Shown here in pieces: positions 16,604 through 24,898 of a stretch of DNA of 64,000 nucleotides. The notes beneath the pieces were generated by a model, which saw only the letters and a list, made by a program, of their open reading frames with translations, searched no databases and was not told the origin of the DNA. Every line of letters begins with the position of its first letter. Position 1 is the first letter of the stretch. A program made the position numbers and the translations under genes. Source of the DNA: Chloroflexota bacterium (GTDB lineage: Bacteria; Chloroflexota; Dehalococcoidia; Lucifugimonadales; JACPQL01); contig JACPQL010000007.1 in assembly GCA_016190445.1 (NCBI GenBank), forward strand, positions 1 to 64,000, given 5' to 3'.

Positions 16604-16636
16604 CCGTTGCAAAAGTCCTGGGGACTTTTGCAACGG
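16604..16636. repeat. Single hairpin of the GTTGCAAAAGT repeat family, copy 3
   Basis: A perfect 15-bp stem (16604-16618 with 16622-16636) and a 3-base loop, the same arms as in 4828-4919 and 12122-12215. Again it sits within a few bases of a stop codon. Confidence 0.8.
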
Positions 16637-16686
16637 CCTGTAGTCACGCCGGCCCTGATGCAGGGGTCACACCAGGAAGCAAGGCG

Positions 16687-17250
16687 ATGGAGATCAGGAG
16701 AAAGGTGAGATACGGGCCTGGCCAGGGGTGCTGGCATCTGCCCGCGTGGCTCCGCTCCCTTTTGCTAGCAGGCGGCCTCCTAGCCGCGATGGTCGTGACA
16801 CCGGTGGCTGCCGCCGCCACTCTAACCGGCGCGCTGGCCTTGGATACTCCCACGTCGGTGAGGCTGACCCTTCCCTCCGTTGAAGGGGCCCCACTCCTTC
16901 GCGTCTACGTTGTCCACGACGAGATCGTGACCGGCCTCCAGCCTGAAATAGCGGGACTGCTGGCTGCGCCTTCCGGGTCCGCACCTGCTGGCGAAGGGTC
17001 AGGAGTCACCCGTGTGACTGCGGGTGTCATGCCCTGGCGACTGCTGGTGGTAGATGAGGGTGGAAGGATAACCGAGGTCTGGAGCAACACCGCCGGCACA
17101 GCCCCCTTCTACGTCCTTGGGGCGATGAAGGGAGAGATCGGCGGCCCCGCCGTTCCGGTGACCCAGGAGCTGCTGGGCCAGTACTCGCGCCTCCTTCGCT
17201 CTGTTGACTGGAGCGTCACCGGCAGGGCATATCAGTCGTCCCCGGCCTAG
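16687..17250 (+). CDS. Predicted exported protein of unknown function
   Basis: A 187-residue protein. An Arg-rich start is followed by a hydrophobic stretch (about 22-45, LLLAGGLLAAMVVTPVAAAA) that reads as a signal peptide or anchor with an AAA-type cleavage site. The rest is a soluble beta-rich domain with no motif I recognise and no cysteines outside the leader. Possibly cotranscribed with the CheY-like gene, with the hairpin between them. Hypothetical. Confidence 0.6.
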   Translation: MEIRRKVRYGPGQGCWHLPAWLRSLLLAGGLLAAMVVTPVAAAATLTGALALDTPTSVRLTLPSVEGAPLLRVYVVHDEIVTGLQPEIAGLLAAPSGSAPAGEGSGVTRVTAGVMPWRLLVVDEGGRITEVWSNTAGTAPFYVLGAMKGEIGGPAVPVTQELLGQYSRLLRSVDWSVTGRAYQSSPA

Positions 17251-17268
17251 TGCTCACCCCCATCTTAA

Positions 17269-17342
17269 TCCTCCCCCGTCCGGGGGAGGAAAGGGATTCC
17301 TTCCCCCCTTGCTGGTCCTTCCACGGAAGGACGGGGGAAGGT
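17269..17342. repeat. Cluster of two hairpins
   Basis: TCCTCCCCC/GGGGGAGGA (17269-17290, loop GTCC) is followed by a nested palindrome (about 17300-17342) with CCTTCCCCC/GGGGGAAGG outside and GTCCTTC/GAAGGAC inside. It lies between the ends of two convergent genes and could stop transcription from either side, though it lacks a T tract. Confidence 0.5.
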
Positions 17343-17401
17343 TAGGATGAGGGCGTACCTCAAGTGGCTGGACTTCTGCGACCTTCTCTTGAGACGGGAC
17401 G

Positions 17402-18691
17402 CTAGTCCGCGGTCGCCTTTGGGGCCACAGGGGCCGCGAGCACCGGGTGCTTCGGTGGCGGGCTGCCAAGCATGACCAGCGCCGCCACCACATAGATGCC
17501 TATGAACAGCCACCAGGCCGGCGCGTAGCTGCCAGTGAAGTCGTAGACGTATCCGGCGAAGGGCGCGCCGATGCCCATGCCCACCAGCGTAACGGGCGTC
17601 ACTATGCCACGGATAGTCCCCAGGAAGGCCCTTCCATAATAGTCTGCCCATATGATGCCTTGAACAATCATGTTGGCGCCCACCGATATGCCGAAGACCG
17701 CGGTGGAGCCGAAGAGGAACAGGCTGTTGCTTCCCACCAACATCAGGCCCACTGCTACGGCGAACCCCAGATAGGAGGCGGTGGCGATGAAGCGGACAGG
17801 GACCCGCTCCGCCATGATCCCAGCCAGCAGCACCATGCTGGCGGCGCCCGCCGCATCCACCGCGAAGGAGTAGGAGACGAGCTGGGGGTCGAAGCCCCGC
17901 TCCACCCAGTAGGGGATTCGGTGGACGCTGGCCCCGCCCATGGCCAAGCCCATCAACCCGAAGGCGAGGAGCAGCTTCTTCAGTGTCGGAGTGGCCAGAG
18001 CCTCCTGGGCGGTCCAGGTCTGCTCCCTGTGCCTGACAGGGTTGGTGGCCCTCGGCTGCACTGGCGCGGGCTCCCCGTCCGGTGTCAGGCCCATGTCCTC
18101 GGGCTGGCGCCGCAGGAGCAGCAATGCCAGGGGTACGGTCATGACCACGTTGGTGGCCGCCAGGAGCAACCAGGCCTTGCGCCATCCCACCCCGGAGATG
18201 AGCACCTGGGTGAAGGGCAGAAAGACCACCGCCCCCACTCCCAGACCCAGGGTGGCCAGAGCCATTGCCCGCCCGCGCTGGCGCACAAACCACTTGGCAA
18301 CTGGCACCGAGGTCATGAGGCCGCCGCCCCCCGGCGTCGCCAGCCCCATGAGCCCGATGAGGGCGAAGAGCGCCACGAATTGCCAGGGCTGCCTGACGCT
18401 GGCCAGGCCCACTACCCCTGCCGCCGTGACCAATGAGGCGACCGCCACCAGCAGTCGTGGCCCGTGCCGGTCCAGCAGGCGCCCTATGACAAAGCTGGAT
18501 GCGCTGCCCGCCAGCACCTTGGCCGTTTGCGCCCAGCCCACCAGGCTGCGCGACATGCCAAGGTCGGTGCTCATGGGGATGACGAACAGGCCAAAGTTGA
18601 GTTGGCCGTTGGCGTGGGCGGCGAAGTTGACCACGAACAGGACGCCCACTATCACCCAGCCGTAGAAAATACGCCCTTGCAAGCGGCTCAT
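17402..18691 (-). CDS. MFS transporter (monocarboxylate/OFA-like)
   Basis: About 429 residues with 12 hydrophobic segments, starting MSRLQGRIFYGWVIVGVLF, the same opening as the carrier at 5042. I set the start at ATG 18691 because the 64 residues before it are low-complexity and non-membrane. It is divergent from an enolase-superfamily dehydratase, a usual pairing for sugar acids or other carboxylates, so it may import that enzyme's substrate. Confidence 0.85.
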   Translation of the reverse strand: MSRLQGRIFYGWVIVGVLFVVNFAAHANGQLNFGLFVIPMSTDLGMSRSLVGWAQTAKVLAGSASSFVIGRLLDRHGPRLLVAVASLVTAAGVVGLASVRQPWQFVALFALIGLMGLATPGGGGLMTSVPVAKWFVRQRGRAMALATLGLGVGAVVFLPFTQVLISGVGWRKAWLLLAATNVVMTVPLALLLLRRQPEDMGLTPDGEPAPVQPRATNPVRHREQTWTAQEALATPTLKKLLLAFGLMGLAMGGASVHRIPYWVERGFDPQLVSYSFAVDAAGAASMVLLAGIMAERVPVRFIATASYLGFAVAVGLMLVGSNSLFLFGSTAVFGISVGANMIVQGIIWADYYGRAFLGTIRGIVTPVTLVGMGIGAPFAGYVYDFTGSYAPAWWLFIGIYVVAALVMLGSPPPKHPVLAAPVAPKATAD

Positions 18692-18872
18692 TCTGGCGTT
18701 ACCCGCGTCACCCCTGGCAACTACTTTTGGCTGGCCGCCCGGCCCGCCACGTGCGGTAATTCTACTACGGTGCACAGTACCTTGCGCCTCCCGCTCCAGT
18801 CCGCTCGTGGTAACATACGGGAGACGTTCCTGGCCAGAGCCTGACGCCAGCAGTGATAAGGAGGGGGATGCC

Positions 18873-20021
18873 ATGAAGATCACCGGGGTGAAGAGCTACG
18901 TGGTCAATCCTGGCGAAGGCAAGAATCTCCTCTTCATCAAGATCGAGACCGACGAAGGAGTCCACGGGTGGGGCGAGGCGTATACCCAGGCGGACAGGGA
19001 CAGGTCCATCGAGGTCCACGTGAAGGAGCTGGCCCGGTACGTGGAAGGCAGGAGTCCCTTCAACATCAAGCACTTTACCTACATGGCATACACCGACTTT
19101 GCAGGCAAGCGCGGCGCCATGGACTTCTACTGCGCTGTGAGTGGCATGGAGCAGGCCATGTGGGACATCGTGGGCAAGAAGCTGGGGGCCCCGGTGCACA
19201 ACCTCCTGGGCGGTGCCTGCCGCGACAGGATAAGAGTTTACGCCAACGGCTGGTCCCGGAGGGCCAGGACGCCAAGCGAGTATGCGGAGCAGGCCACGGC
19301 GGTAGTCAAGAGAGGATTCACCGCCCTTAAGTTCGACCCCTTCCCTGCACCGTGGAGGATGTTCATCAGGAAGGAGGACGAGCAGGCCGCCGTGGAGAAT
19401 GTGCGGGCCGTCCGCGAGGCCGTGGGGCCCAACGTTGATATACTGGTGGAGGTCCATCGCCGCCTGGCGCCCATGCACGCCATCAGAGTCGCCAGAATGA
19501 TGGAGGAGTTCAAGCCCTTCTGGTATGAAGAGCCGGTGGCCGCGGAGAACGTGGATGCCCTGGCGGAGGTGAGGAGGAATATCAGCATCCCGGTGGTCAC
19601 GGGGGAGGCCCTGTACACCAAATCGGACTTCAGGCAGGTGTTCGAGAAGCGGGCGGCGGACATCATCAACCCGGACATATGCAACACCGGGGGCATACTG
19701 GAGCTTAAGGAGATAGCGGCCATGGCGGAGCCGCACTACGTGGTAGTCTCGCCACACAACTTCAACAGCACCGCCATAGGTCTGGCCGCCAGCCTGCAGC
19801 TCTCAGCCGCCATACCCAACTTCCTGATACTCGAGTACTTCGTCAACTTCGAGCCCTTCACCAGAGACGTCTCGGTCGCTCCTTTCCAGGTGGAGAACGG
19901 GTACATCCGTGTACCTACGGCGCCAGGCCTGGGTGTGGAGCTGAAGGAGGAGGCCCTGGCCCGCTATCCGGCCCGGCAGACCCTGCGTGCCATACGGCAG
20001 TACAGCGAAGAGGGGCCATAG
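18873..20021 (+). CDS. Enolase-superfamily dehydratase (mandelate racemase/muconate lactonizing group)
   Basis: A 382-residue enzyme with an N-terminal capping domain and a barrel. It abstracts a proton next to a carboxylate on Mg2+. Visible residues: K153 (ALKFDPF), metal ligands E193 (VEVH), E219/E220 (YEEP) and E245 (TGEALY), candidate acid/base H195 and H295 (SPHNFNS). This looks like the galactonate/gluconate dehydratase-type subgroup, but the first metal ligand is Glu rather than Asp. ATG 18873 follows AAGGAGG. The divergent MFS carrier suggests an imported acid sugar or hydroxy acid. Confidence 0.87.
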   Translation: MKITGVKSYVVNPGEGKNLLFIKIETDEGVHGWGEAYTQADRDRSIEVHVKELARYVEGRSPFNIKHFTYMAYTDFAGKRGAMDFYCAVSGMEQAMWDIVGKKLGAPVHNLLGGACRDRIRVYANGWSRRARTPSEYAEQATAVVKRGFTALKFDPFPAPWRMFIRKEDEQAAVENVRAVREAVGPNVDILVEVHRRLAPMHAIRVARMMEEFKPFWYEEPVAAENVDALAEVRRNISIPVVTGEALYTKSDFRQVFEKRAADIINPDICNTGGILELKEIAAMAEPHYVVVSPHNFNSTAIGLAASLQLSAAIPNFLILEYFVNFEPFTRDVSVAPFQVENGYIRVPTAPGLGVELKEEALARYPARQTLRAIRQYSEEGP

Positions 20022-20034
20022 GCAGTACACTAGG

Positions 20035-20064
20035 TTGACACTATTCTTCTGCCAAAGCTATACT
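20035..20064 (+). promoter_or_regulatory. Promoter of tRNA-Ile
   Basis: TTGACA, 18 bases, TATACT; about 40 bases before the tRNA 5' end. Confidence 0.6.
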
Positions 20065-20103
20065 CACCGCTGTAGGCCTCTTTCTCGACCGCCTGTCACC
20101 TCT

Positions 20104-20180
20104 GGGCCGTTAGCTCAGTCGGTTAGAGCGCAGTCCTGATAAGACTGAGGTCCGTGGTTCGATTCCACGACGGCCCACCA
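20104..20180 (+). tRNA. tRNA-Ile (GAT)
   Basis: A full cloverleaf: acceptor GGGCCGT pairs with ACGGCCC, D-arm GCTC/GAGC, anticodon stem CAGTC/GACTG with loop CTGATAA (anticodon GAT), T-arm CGTGG/CCACG with TTCGATT. The discriminator is A and the CCA is encoded. It is separate from any rRNA operon. Confidence 0.97.
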
Positions 20181-20207
20181 CAGAAACTGCACACAGTTAT
20201 TTGGGGT

Positions 20208-20753
20208 ATGATTCGCATCATGACGACAAGACTTTGGGGAGCCACCTTCGCTGTATGCATAGGGTTACTGGCTTCGTGCACGACATCAACGGCCACACCT
20301 ACACCCACGGTGCTATCTACATCTTCTTCAGCGCCGCGAACTACTCCAGCACCGGCTTCAGAGGTCGCTCCCACGGCCCAGTCAAGCGGACGTGAGATTG
20401 GGACACCCCAACCACGGCAGCCCACCGAGCCGGGTGTGCCTTCACCGGGATCGGTCCTCCTCGAGCGCGGTCCGCAGGTGGCGAGAGATAACGGCTGGGG
20501 CAACTGCTTCAACTGCCACCCTTTTGGGGCAGTTGAAAAAGATAGCGCTGTCCGAGGTCCGGATCTCAGCCATTACGGCACCGTTGCGGCGACCCGCGAT
20601 CCAGCCCTGAGTGCCGAGCAGTATATCCGCAAGGCGGTACAAAGACATGCGCCGATCTCAGGAGCTCGCAGCACCACACAAAGGAGTCCCGCTGACGTCA
20701 TCCCGCCCGAAGACTTCGATGCCCTGGTGGCCTTCCTAATGAGCCTCAAGTAG
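20208..20753 (+). CDS. Lipoprotein c-type cytochrome (mono-heme)
   Basis: A 181-residue exported protein. The leader ends in a lipobox LLASC (C24), then comes a long Pro/Thr/Ser linker (25-85) and a small domain with one haem motif, CFNCH at 100-104. A distal Met or His ligand is not clear. It would sit lipid-anchored on the outer face of the membrane and carry electrons; covalent haem needs the Ccm system at 28.9-32.3 kb. It begins only 28 bases after tRNA-Ile with no terminator between, so it may be read from the tRNA promoter. An ATG at 20220 is an alternative start. Confidence 0.8.
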   Translation: MIRIMTTRLWGATFAVCIGLLASCTTSTATPTPTVLSTSSSAPRTTPAPASEVAPTAQSSGREIGTPQPRQPTEPGVPSPGSVLLERGPQVARDNGWGNCFNCHPFGAVEKDSAVRGPDLSHYGTVAATRDPALSAEQYIRKAVQRHAPISGARSTTQRSPADVIPPEDFDALVAFLMSLK

Positions 20754-20802
20754 AGTGCTCATCGTGGGCCTCAGACTCAAGACGACTGTCTTCGAGTTAG
20801 GA

Positions 20803-20862
20803 GTTGCCTCAGCCTCGGCACCAAGTCAGGCCGCAGAAAGTTCGAGCACTGTTCACAGGGCC
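20803..20862. repeat. 60-bp dispersed repeat, copy B
   Basis: Gapless match by eye to 1777-1836. It lies between the cytochrome stop and the end of panC. Confidence 0.55.
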
Positions 20863-20871
20863 GAGCAGCTT

Positions 20872-21717
20872 CTAAGACAGGTCGCGGCCCAGGAGGAAGT
20901 TGTCAATGAGGCGCGTCCTGCCAATGCGCACCGCCAGGGAGGCCATGGCAGGCCCCTCCACCCGCTCCAGCTCCTGAATGGTATCGGGGTCGGCTATGGA
21001 GACGTAGTCCGTCCGGGCCAGGGGCTCCTGGCGCAGCACCTCCTCCATGGCACGCCGCAGGCGCGCCGCGTCTCGCTCGCCCTGCTGGTACAGGTCCCGG
21101 GCGCGGCACAGGGCGCGGTACAGCACCGTGGCGGCCCGCCGCTCCTCCGGATTCAGGTAGACGTTGCGACTGCTCATGGCCAGGCCATCGGACTCTCGCA
21201 CTGTTGGGCAGACCACCACCTCCACCCCCAGGTCCAGGTCGGCGTTGAGCCGCCGGACCACCGCCACCTGCTGGCCGTCCTTCTGCCCGAAGTAGGCCCT
21301 GTCCGGCCTGAGTATGGCGAATAGCTTCGTCACCACCGTGGCCACGCCCCGGAAATGCCCGGGCCGGTGGGCCCCCTCCAGGTTGATGGCCACTTCCCCA
21401 GGCTCGACGTAGGTGTCGAACCCCGGAGGGTACACCTCCTCCAAGGGCGGGGCGAATACCAGGTCAGTCCCCTCGGCGCGAAGCAGGTCCAGGTCCCGTT
21501 GCAGGTCACGAGGGTATGCGGCCAGGTCCTCCCGGGGGCCGAACTGGGCGGGGTTCACAAAGACGCTGGCCGCAACAGTGGCGTTTTCGAGGCGGGCCCG
21601 GCGGACCAGGCTCAGGTGGCCTTCGTGGAGGGCGCCCATGGTGGGCACCAGGCCCAGGGGGCGCCTGGCCTCTCGGCACGCTGCCACGACCTGGGCAACC
21701 GTCTCGACGACCTGCAT
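20872..21717 (-). CDS. panC: Pantothenate synthetase
   Basis: A 281-residue ligase that joins pantoate and beta-alanine with ATP. Signatures: VPTMGALHEGHLSLV (the HxGH-type nucleotide motif), FVNPAQFGPREDLAAYPR, FGQKDGQQVAVVRRLN, and VREsDGLAMSSRNVYLNPEER. Last gene of the four-gene operon running from 24520. Normal length. Confidence 0.95.
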   Translation of the reverse strand: MQVVETVAQVVAACREARRPLGLVPTMGALHEGHLSLVRRARLENATVAASVFVNPAQFGPREDLAAYPRDLQRDLDLLRAEGTDLVFAPPLEEVYPPGFDTYVEPGEVAINLEGAHRPGHFRGVATVVTKLFAILRPDRAYFGQKDGQQVAVVRRLNADLDLGVEVVVCPTVRESDGLAMSSRNVYLNPEERRAATVLYRALCRARDLYQQGERDAARLRRAMEEVLRQEPLARTDYVSIADPDTIQELERVEGPAMASLAVRIGRTRLIDNFLLGRDLS

Positions 21718-21732
21718 CGTTCGTCGCGGCTG

Positions 21733-22575
21733 CTACAGCGCCGCCATCAACTCCTGAAGCACGGCCTCGTCCATGGGATGGCTGTGCTCCGCGGCGGGGA
21801 AGGCCCCCTCCTGCACCTCGCGGGAATAGCGCGTCACCGCCTCCCTGATGGCTTCCGCCAGGGTGGCGTACTGCTTGGAGTGCCTTGGGACGAAATCGGT
21901 GAAGAGGCCCAGCATGTCGTGCAGCACCTGTACCTGGCCGTCGCAGTGTGGCCCCGCGCCGATGCCGATGGTGGGTATAGCCAGGCGCTCCGTAATGATG
22001 CGCGCCACGGGAGTGGGCACCGTCTCCAGTACCACGGAGAAGCAGCCCGCCTCCTGGAGCGCCAGGGCGTCGCGGACCAGGCGCAGCGCGTCGGGGGCGG
22101 TCTTTCCCTGGAGCCGATAGCCGCCAAGCTGATGCACCGACTGGGGGGTGAGCCCTATGTGGCCCATGACGGGGATGCCGCAGGAGACAATGCGGCGCAC
22201 CGTCTCGGCCACCGTCTGACCCCCCTCCAGCTTGACTGCCTGGGCGCCTCCCTCCTGGATTATGCGGCCCGCGTTGCGCACCGCCTCCTCGGCGCTGGCC
22301 TGATAGCTCATAAAGGGCATGTCGCCCACGATGAGGGCGCGCTTGGCACCCCGCGCCACCGCCTTGATGTGGTGGAGCATGTCCTCCATGGTCACGTACA
22401 CGGTGGAGTCGTACCCCAGGACCACCTGTCCCAGGCTGTCCCCCACCAGGACCATGGGCACCCCGGCCTCGTCCACCAGCCTGGCGGTGGGGTAGTCGTA
22501 GGCCGTCAGCATGGGGACCCTCTCCCCCTTGCGCTTCATGGCCTGAATCTTGTTGATTGTCATCCGCATGGTCAT
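21733..22575 (-). CDS. panB: 3-methyl-2-oxobutanoate hydroxymethyltransferase
   Basis: A 280-residue enzyme that transfers a hydroxymethyl group to 2-oxoisovalerate, giving ketopantoate. Signatures: [32 protein letters not shown] (Mg2+ site), [22 protein letters not shown] and the catalytic Glu in VLETVP. ATG 22575 is chosen because GAGG lies five bases upstream; the longer form would begin at a TTG almost touching the previous stop. Sits between the DUF2520 gene and panC. Confidence 0.95.
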   Translation of the reverse strand: MTMRMTINKIQAMKRKGERVPMLTAYDYPTARLVDEAGVPMVLVGDSLGQVVLGYDSTVYVTMEDMLHHIKAVARGAKRALIVGDMPFMSYQASAEEAVRNAGRIIQEGGAQAVKLEGGQTVAETVRRIVSCGIPVMGHIGLTPQSVHQLGGYRLQGKTAPDALRLVRDALALQEAGCFSVVLETVPTPVARIITERLAIPTIGIGAGPHCDGQVQVLHDMLGLFTDFVPRHSKQYATLAEAIREAVTRYSREVQEGAFPAAEHSHPMDEAVLQELMAAL

Positions 22576-22593
22576 GGTCGCCTCATCCAAGGG

Positions 22594-23538
22594 TTACAGC
22601 ATAGCCAGGAGGTCCACCACCGCCTCGGGGTTGTAGAAGGGAGCGGGCGTCGCAGGCTCGTAGGCCCGCAGGTACTCCAGCAGCAGCGTCTCCATCTCCT
22701 GGGCCTGGGCCTCGTCCCCGGTCATGCTGAGGGAGGCGAGACCCAAGTGGCAGTACAGCGGCACCAGGTCGGGCGCCTTATTGCCCAGTGCTTCCAGGTG
22801 CTTGCGCACGGTGGCGAAGTCGCCCCTGACAATGGGGCCAGTCACAGCCGCCTCCGGCCCCACGGCCTGCACGCCCTCCACCGTGGCCATGCTAAGGTGC
22901 GTCAGGCCGCGCAGGGCCGCCTCCCTGCTGAGCCCCAGCCTCTGCCAGAGGGATATGGCCTGGTGCAGCAGGGCTGCCACATAGCCGCAGCTCAGCACCG
23001 CCGCGGCGTGGTACAGGGGCTTCTCACCTGGGGCAAGCCGGATGGCCGTACCTCCCAGGCGGGAGGCCATCCCCTCCAGGGCTCGCAGGAGGTGCCCCGA
23101 GCCCTCGAGCGCAAAGGTGGTGCCAGGCAGGCTCTTGATGGCCTGCTCCACCGAGCCAAAGGTCAGGAGAGGGTGAAAGGAGGCCACCTCTGCCCCCTGC
23201 CTCTGGGCAGGGAGCAGCAGCTCCAGGGAGTGGGCGCCGCTACAGTGGACGACCCACTGGCCCGCTCGCCAGCGCACCAACGCCGCCACCGAGGAGATGG
23301 CGGTGTCCGGGGTGGTCACGAACACCATGTCCGCAGCGTTTGCCACCTCCTGATGGGTGGCGCACACAAGGCACCCGGGCACCCGGGCTGCCAGCGTCTC
23401 CGCGGAGCCGCGGCTCCGGCTGGCCGCTGCCACCACGCGGTAGCCGGCGTTGCGCAGGCCCACCGCCAGGGCCGTCCCTGTTCTTCCCGCCCCGACAAAA
23501 CCCACGCGGGGCTGCCGCTCCGAGAGCACATCAGTCAT
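22594..23538 (-). CDS. Rossmann/DUF2520 oxidoreductase-like protein (candidate ketopantoate reductase)
   Basis: A 314-residue protein: N-terminal NAD(P) Rossmann fold with GFVGAGRTGTALAVGL near residues 13-28, followed by a helical DUF2520 domain (about 150-300), like a proline or ketopantoate reductase core. ATG 23538; the open frame continues upstream for 69 codons but overlaps the P1 peptidase gene. The 8-base overlap with that gene and the 18-base gap to panB put it inside the pan operon, where the missing step is ketopantoate reduction (PanE). The assignment to that step is inference. Confidence 0.8.
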   Translation of the reverse strand: MTDVLSERQPRVGFVGAGRTGTALAVGLRNAGYRVVAAASRSRGSAETLAARVPGCLVCATHQEVANAADMVFVTTPDTAISSVAALVRWRAGQWVVHCSGAHSLELLLPAQRQGAEVASFHPLLTFGSVEQAIKSLPGTTFALEGSGHLLRALEGMASRLGGTAIRLAPGEKPLYHAAAVLSCGYVAALLHQAISLWQRLGLSREAALRGLTHLSMATVEGVQAVGPEAAVTGPIVRGDFATVRKHLEALGNKAPDLVPLYCHLGLASLSMTGDEAQAQEMETLLLEYLRAYEPATPAPFYNPEAVVDLLAML

Positions 23539-24520
23539 GGCGGGTAAGCTCCTTCCAGGAGGGTATGCCCCCCAGCCCCTCGGCCTTCTTGATGGCGCGG
23601 ACCACGGACTGGGAGACCATCCAGGGCACCACGGCGCACAGGCGCGCCATGTCCGCGGGCGTCCTGGCTGTCCCTGTGGCCAGAGCGAACATGGTGTCGC
23701 CGTCGTACATGGTGTGGCAAGGCCGGATAGCCAGGGCCAGGCCATCGTGCGCCATCTGGGCGAGCTTGTTGGCCTGGGCCTTGGTCAGAGAGGCGTTGGT
23801 CGCCACCACGCCGATGCTGGTGCTGGAGATGGCCTCTTGGGCCTCGGTGCCGTTGGGGGAGCGGTATGAGGGGTCGGCCAGGAGCCGGACCGTGTCCAGG
23901 AAACGGCCGTCGGCGCTCCTGGGCCCGGCGATGACCTCGCCCGTGTCCGGCTCCACCACGCTGCCCACGGCGTTTACCGCCACCAGCGCCGCCACCACCA
24001 CACCCTGTCCCAGGTCCAGCGCGGCACTGCCCAGGCCGCCTTTGACTGCCGCCGCGTGGCCAAGGCATTTGGCCACCACCGCCCCCGTGCCCGCTCCCAC
24101 GCTTCCCTCGGCCACGGGCCTCGCCGATGCGTCCAGGCAGGCCTTGTACCCCTCTGCCTCTCCAGGGTGCACCAGCGACCCTACGCCCAGGTCGAAGAGG
24201 ATGGCCGATGGCACGATGGGCACCACCGCTTTCCCCACCGCTAGGCCGATGCCACGCTCCGATAGATAGCGCATGACACCGCCGGCCGCGGCCAGGCCGA
24301 AAGCGCTTCCCCCACTTAGCAAAATGCCGTGGATTCGCTCCACCAGGTTCTCGGACCGCAGCAGGTCGGTCTCCCGAGTGCACGGAGCCCCACCCCGCAC
24401 GTCTACCCCCGCGACAGCGCCCTGGCGACACAGCACCACGGTGCAGCCGGTGATTCCTGATCTGTCCGTGTAGTGGCCTACCTCCAGGCCGCTGACAGTG
24501 GTCAGGCTGCGTGACATCAT
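23531..24520 (-). CDS. P1 family aminopeptidase/amidohydrolase (DmpA-like)
   Basis: A 329-residue N-terminal-nucleophile hydrolase. Family marks: GILLSGGSAFGLAAAGGV, EGSVGAGTGAVVAK, the site before the nucleophile (ISSTSIGVVATNA), and MAHDGLALAIRPCHTMYDGDT. Such proteins cut themselves and then release N-terminal D- or L-residues or beta-aminopeptides. Start at ATG 24520 (a second ATG follows directly), with GAGGGGG five bases upstream. First gene of the pan operon; a link to supplying beta-alanine by beta-peptide cleavage is an attractive but untested idea. Confidence 0.85.
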   Translation of the reverse strand: MMSRSLTTVSGLEVGHYTDRSGITGCTVVLCRQGAVAGVDVRGGAPCTRETDLLRSENLVERIHGILLSGGSAFGLAAAGGVMRYLSERGIGLAVGKAVVPIVPSAILFDLGVGSLVHPGEAEGYKACLDASARPVAEGSVGAGTGAVVAKCLGHAAAVKGGLGSAALDLGQGVVVAALVAVNAVGSVVEPDTGEVIAGPRSADGRFLDTVRLLADPSYRSPNGTEAQEAISSTSIGVVATNASLTKAQANKLAQMAHDGLALAIRPCHTMYDGDTMFALATGTARTPADMARLCAVVPWMVSQSVVRAIKKAEGLGGIPSWKELTRHD

Positions 24521-24898
24521 TTCGGCCCCCTCAGGCCATTCGCCTCGGGCGGGCCAGAAATAATAAGCGCCCCTCTCCAGCCCTTCCGCAGAAGGGGAGA
24601 GCAGGCGCTCATGTGCCACCAACGGTCTAGCCGACGTGCCGTCTCGGTCTTCATGGAGATCCCAGCGGCTCCTGGCCGGTACAGTCAGAAGAACTCCCGC
24701 TTGCCCCCTGGACAGGTGGGCTGCCATTGCAGGATAGACTGAGGACAGCCTTCGCGTCAAGGGTTGGTAGGGCGCCTTAATCCTTGCCGGCACCGTGGTA
24801 ATCCTGGGGCGTCATAGGTGCTATTATTAGAGGGGCGAGAGCCCTTTGCCGTGCACCGCCCCTGCGACGCCCCTACGCAGGTGACGGAAGGGGACCCG
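24521..24898. other. Divergent spacer, P1 peptidase / histidine kinase
   Basis: 378 bases between divergent starts. It contains a CCTTC/GAAGG hairpin with CTCTCC/GGAGAG flanks near 24573-24602. I see no convincing gene. Confidence 0.4.
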
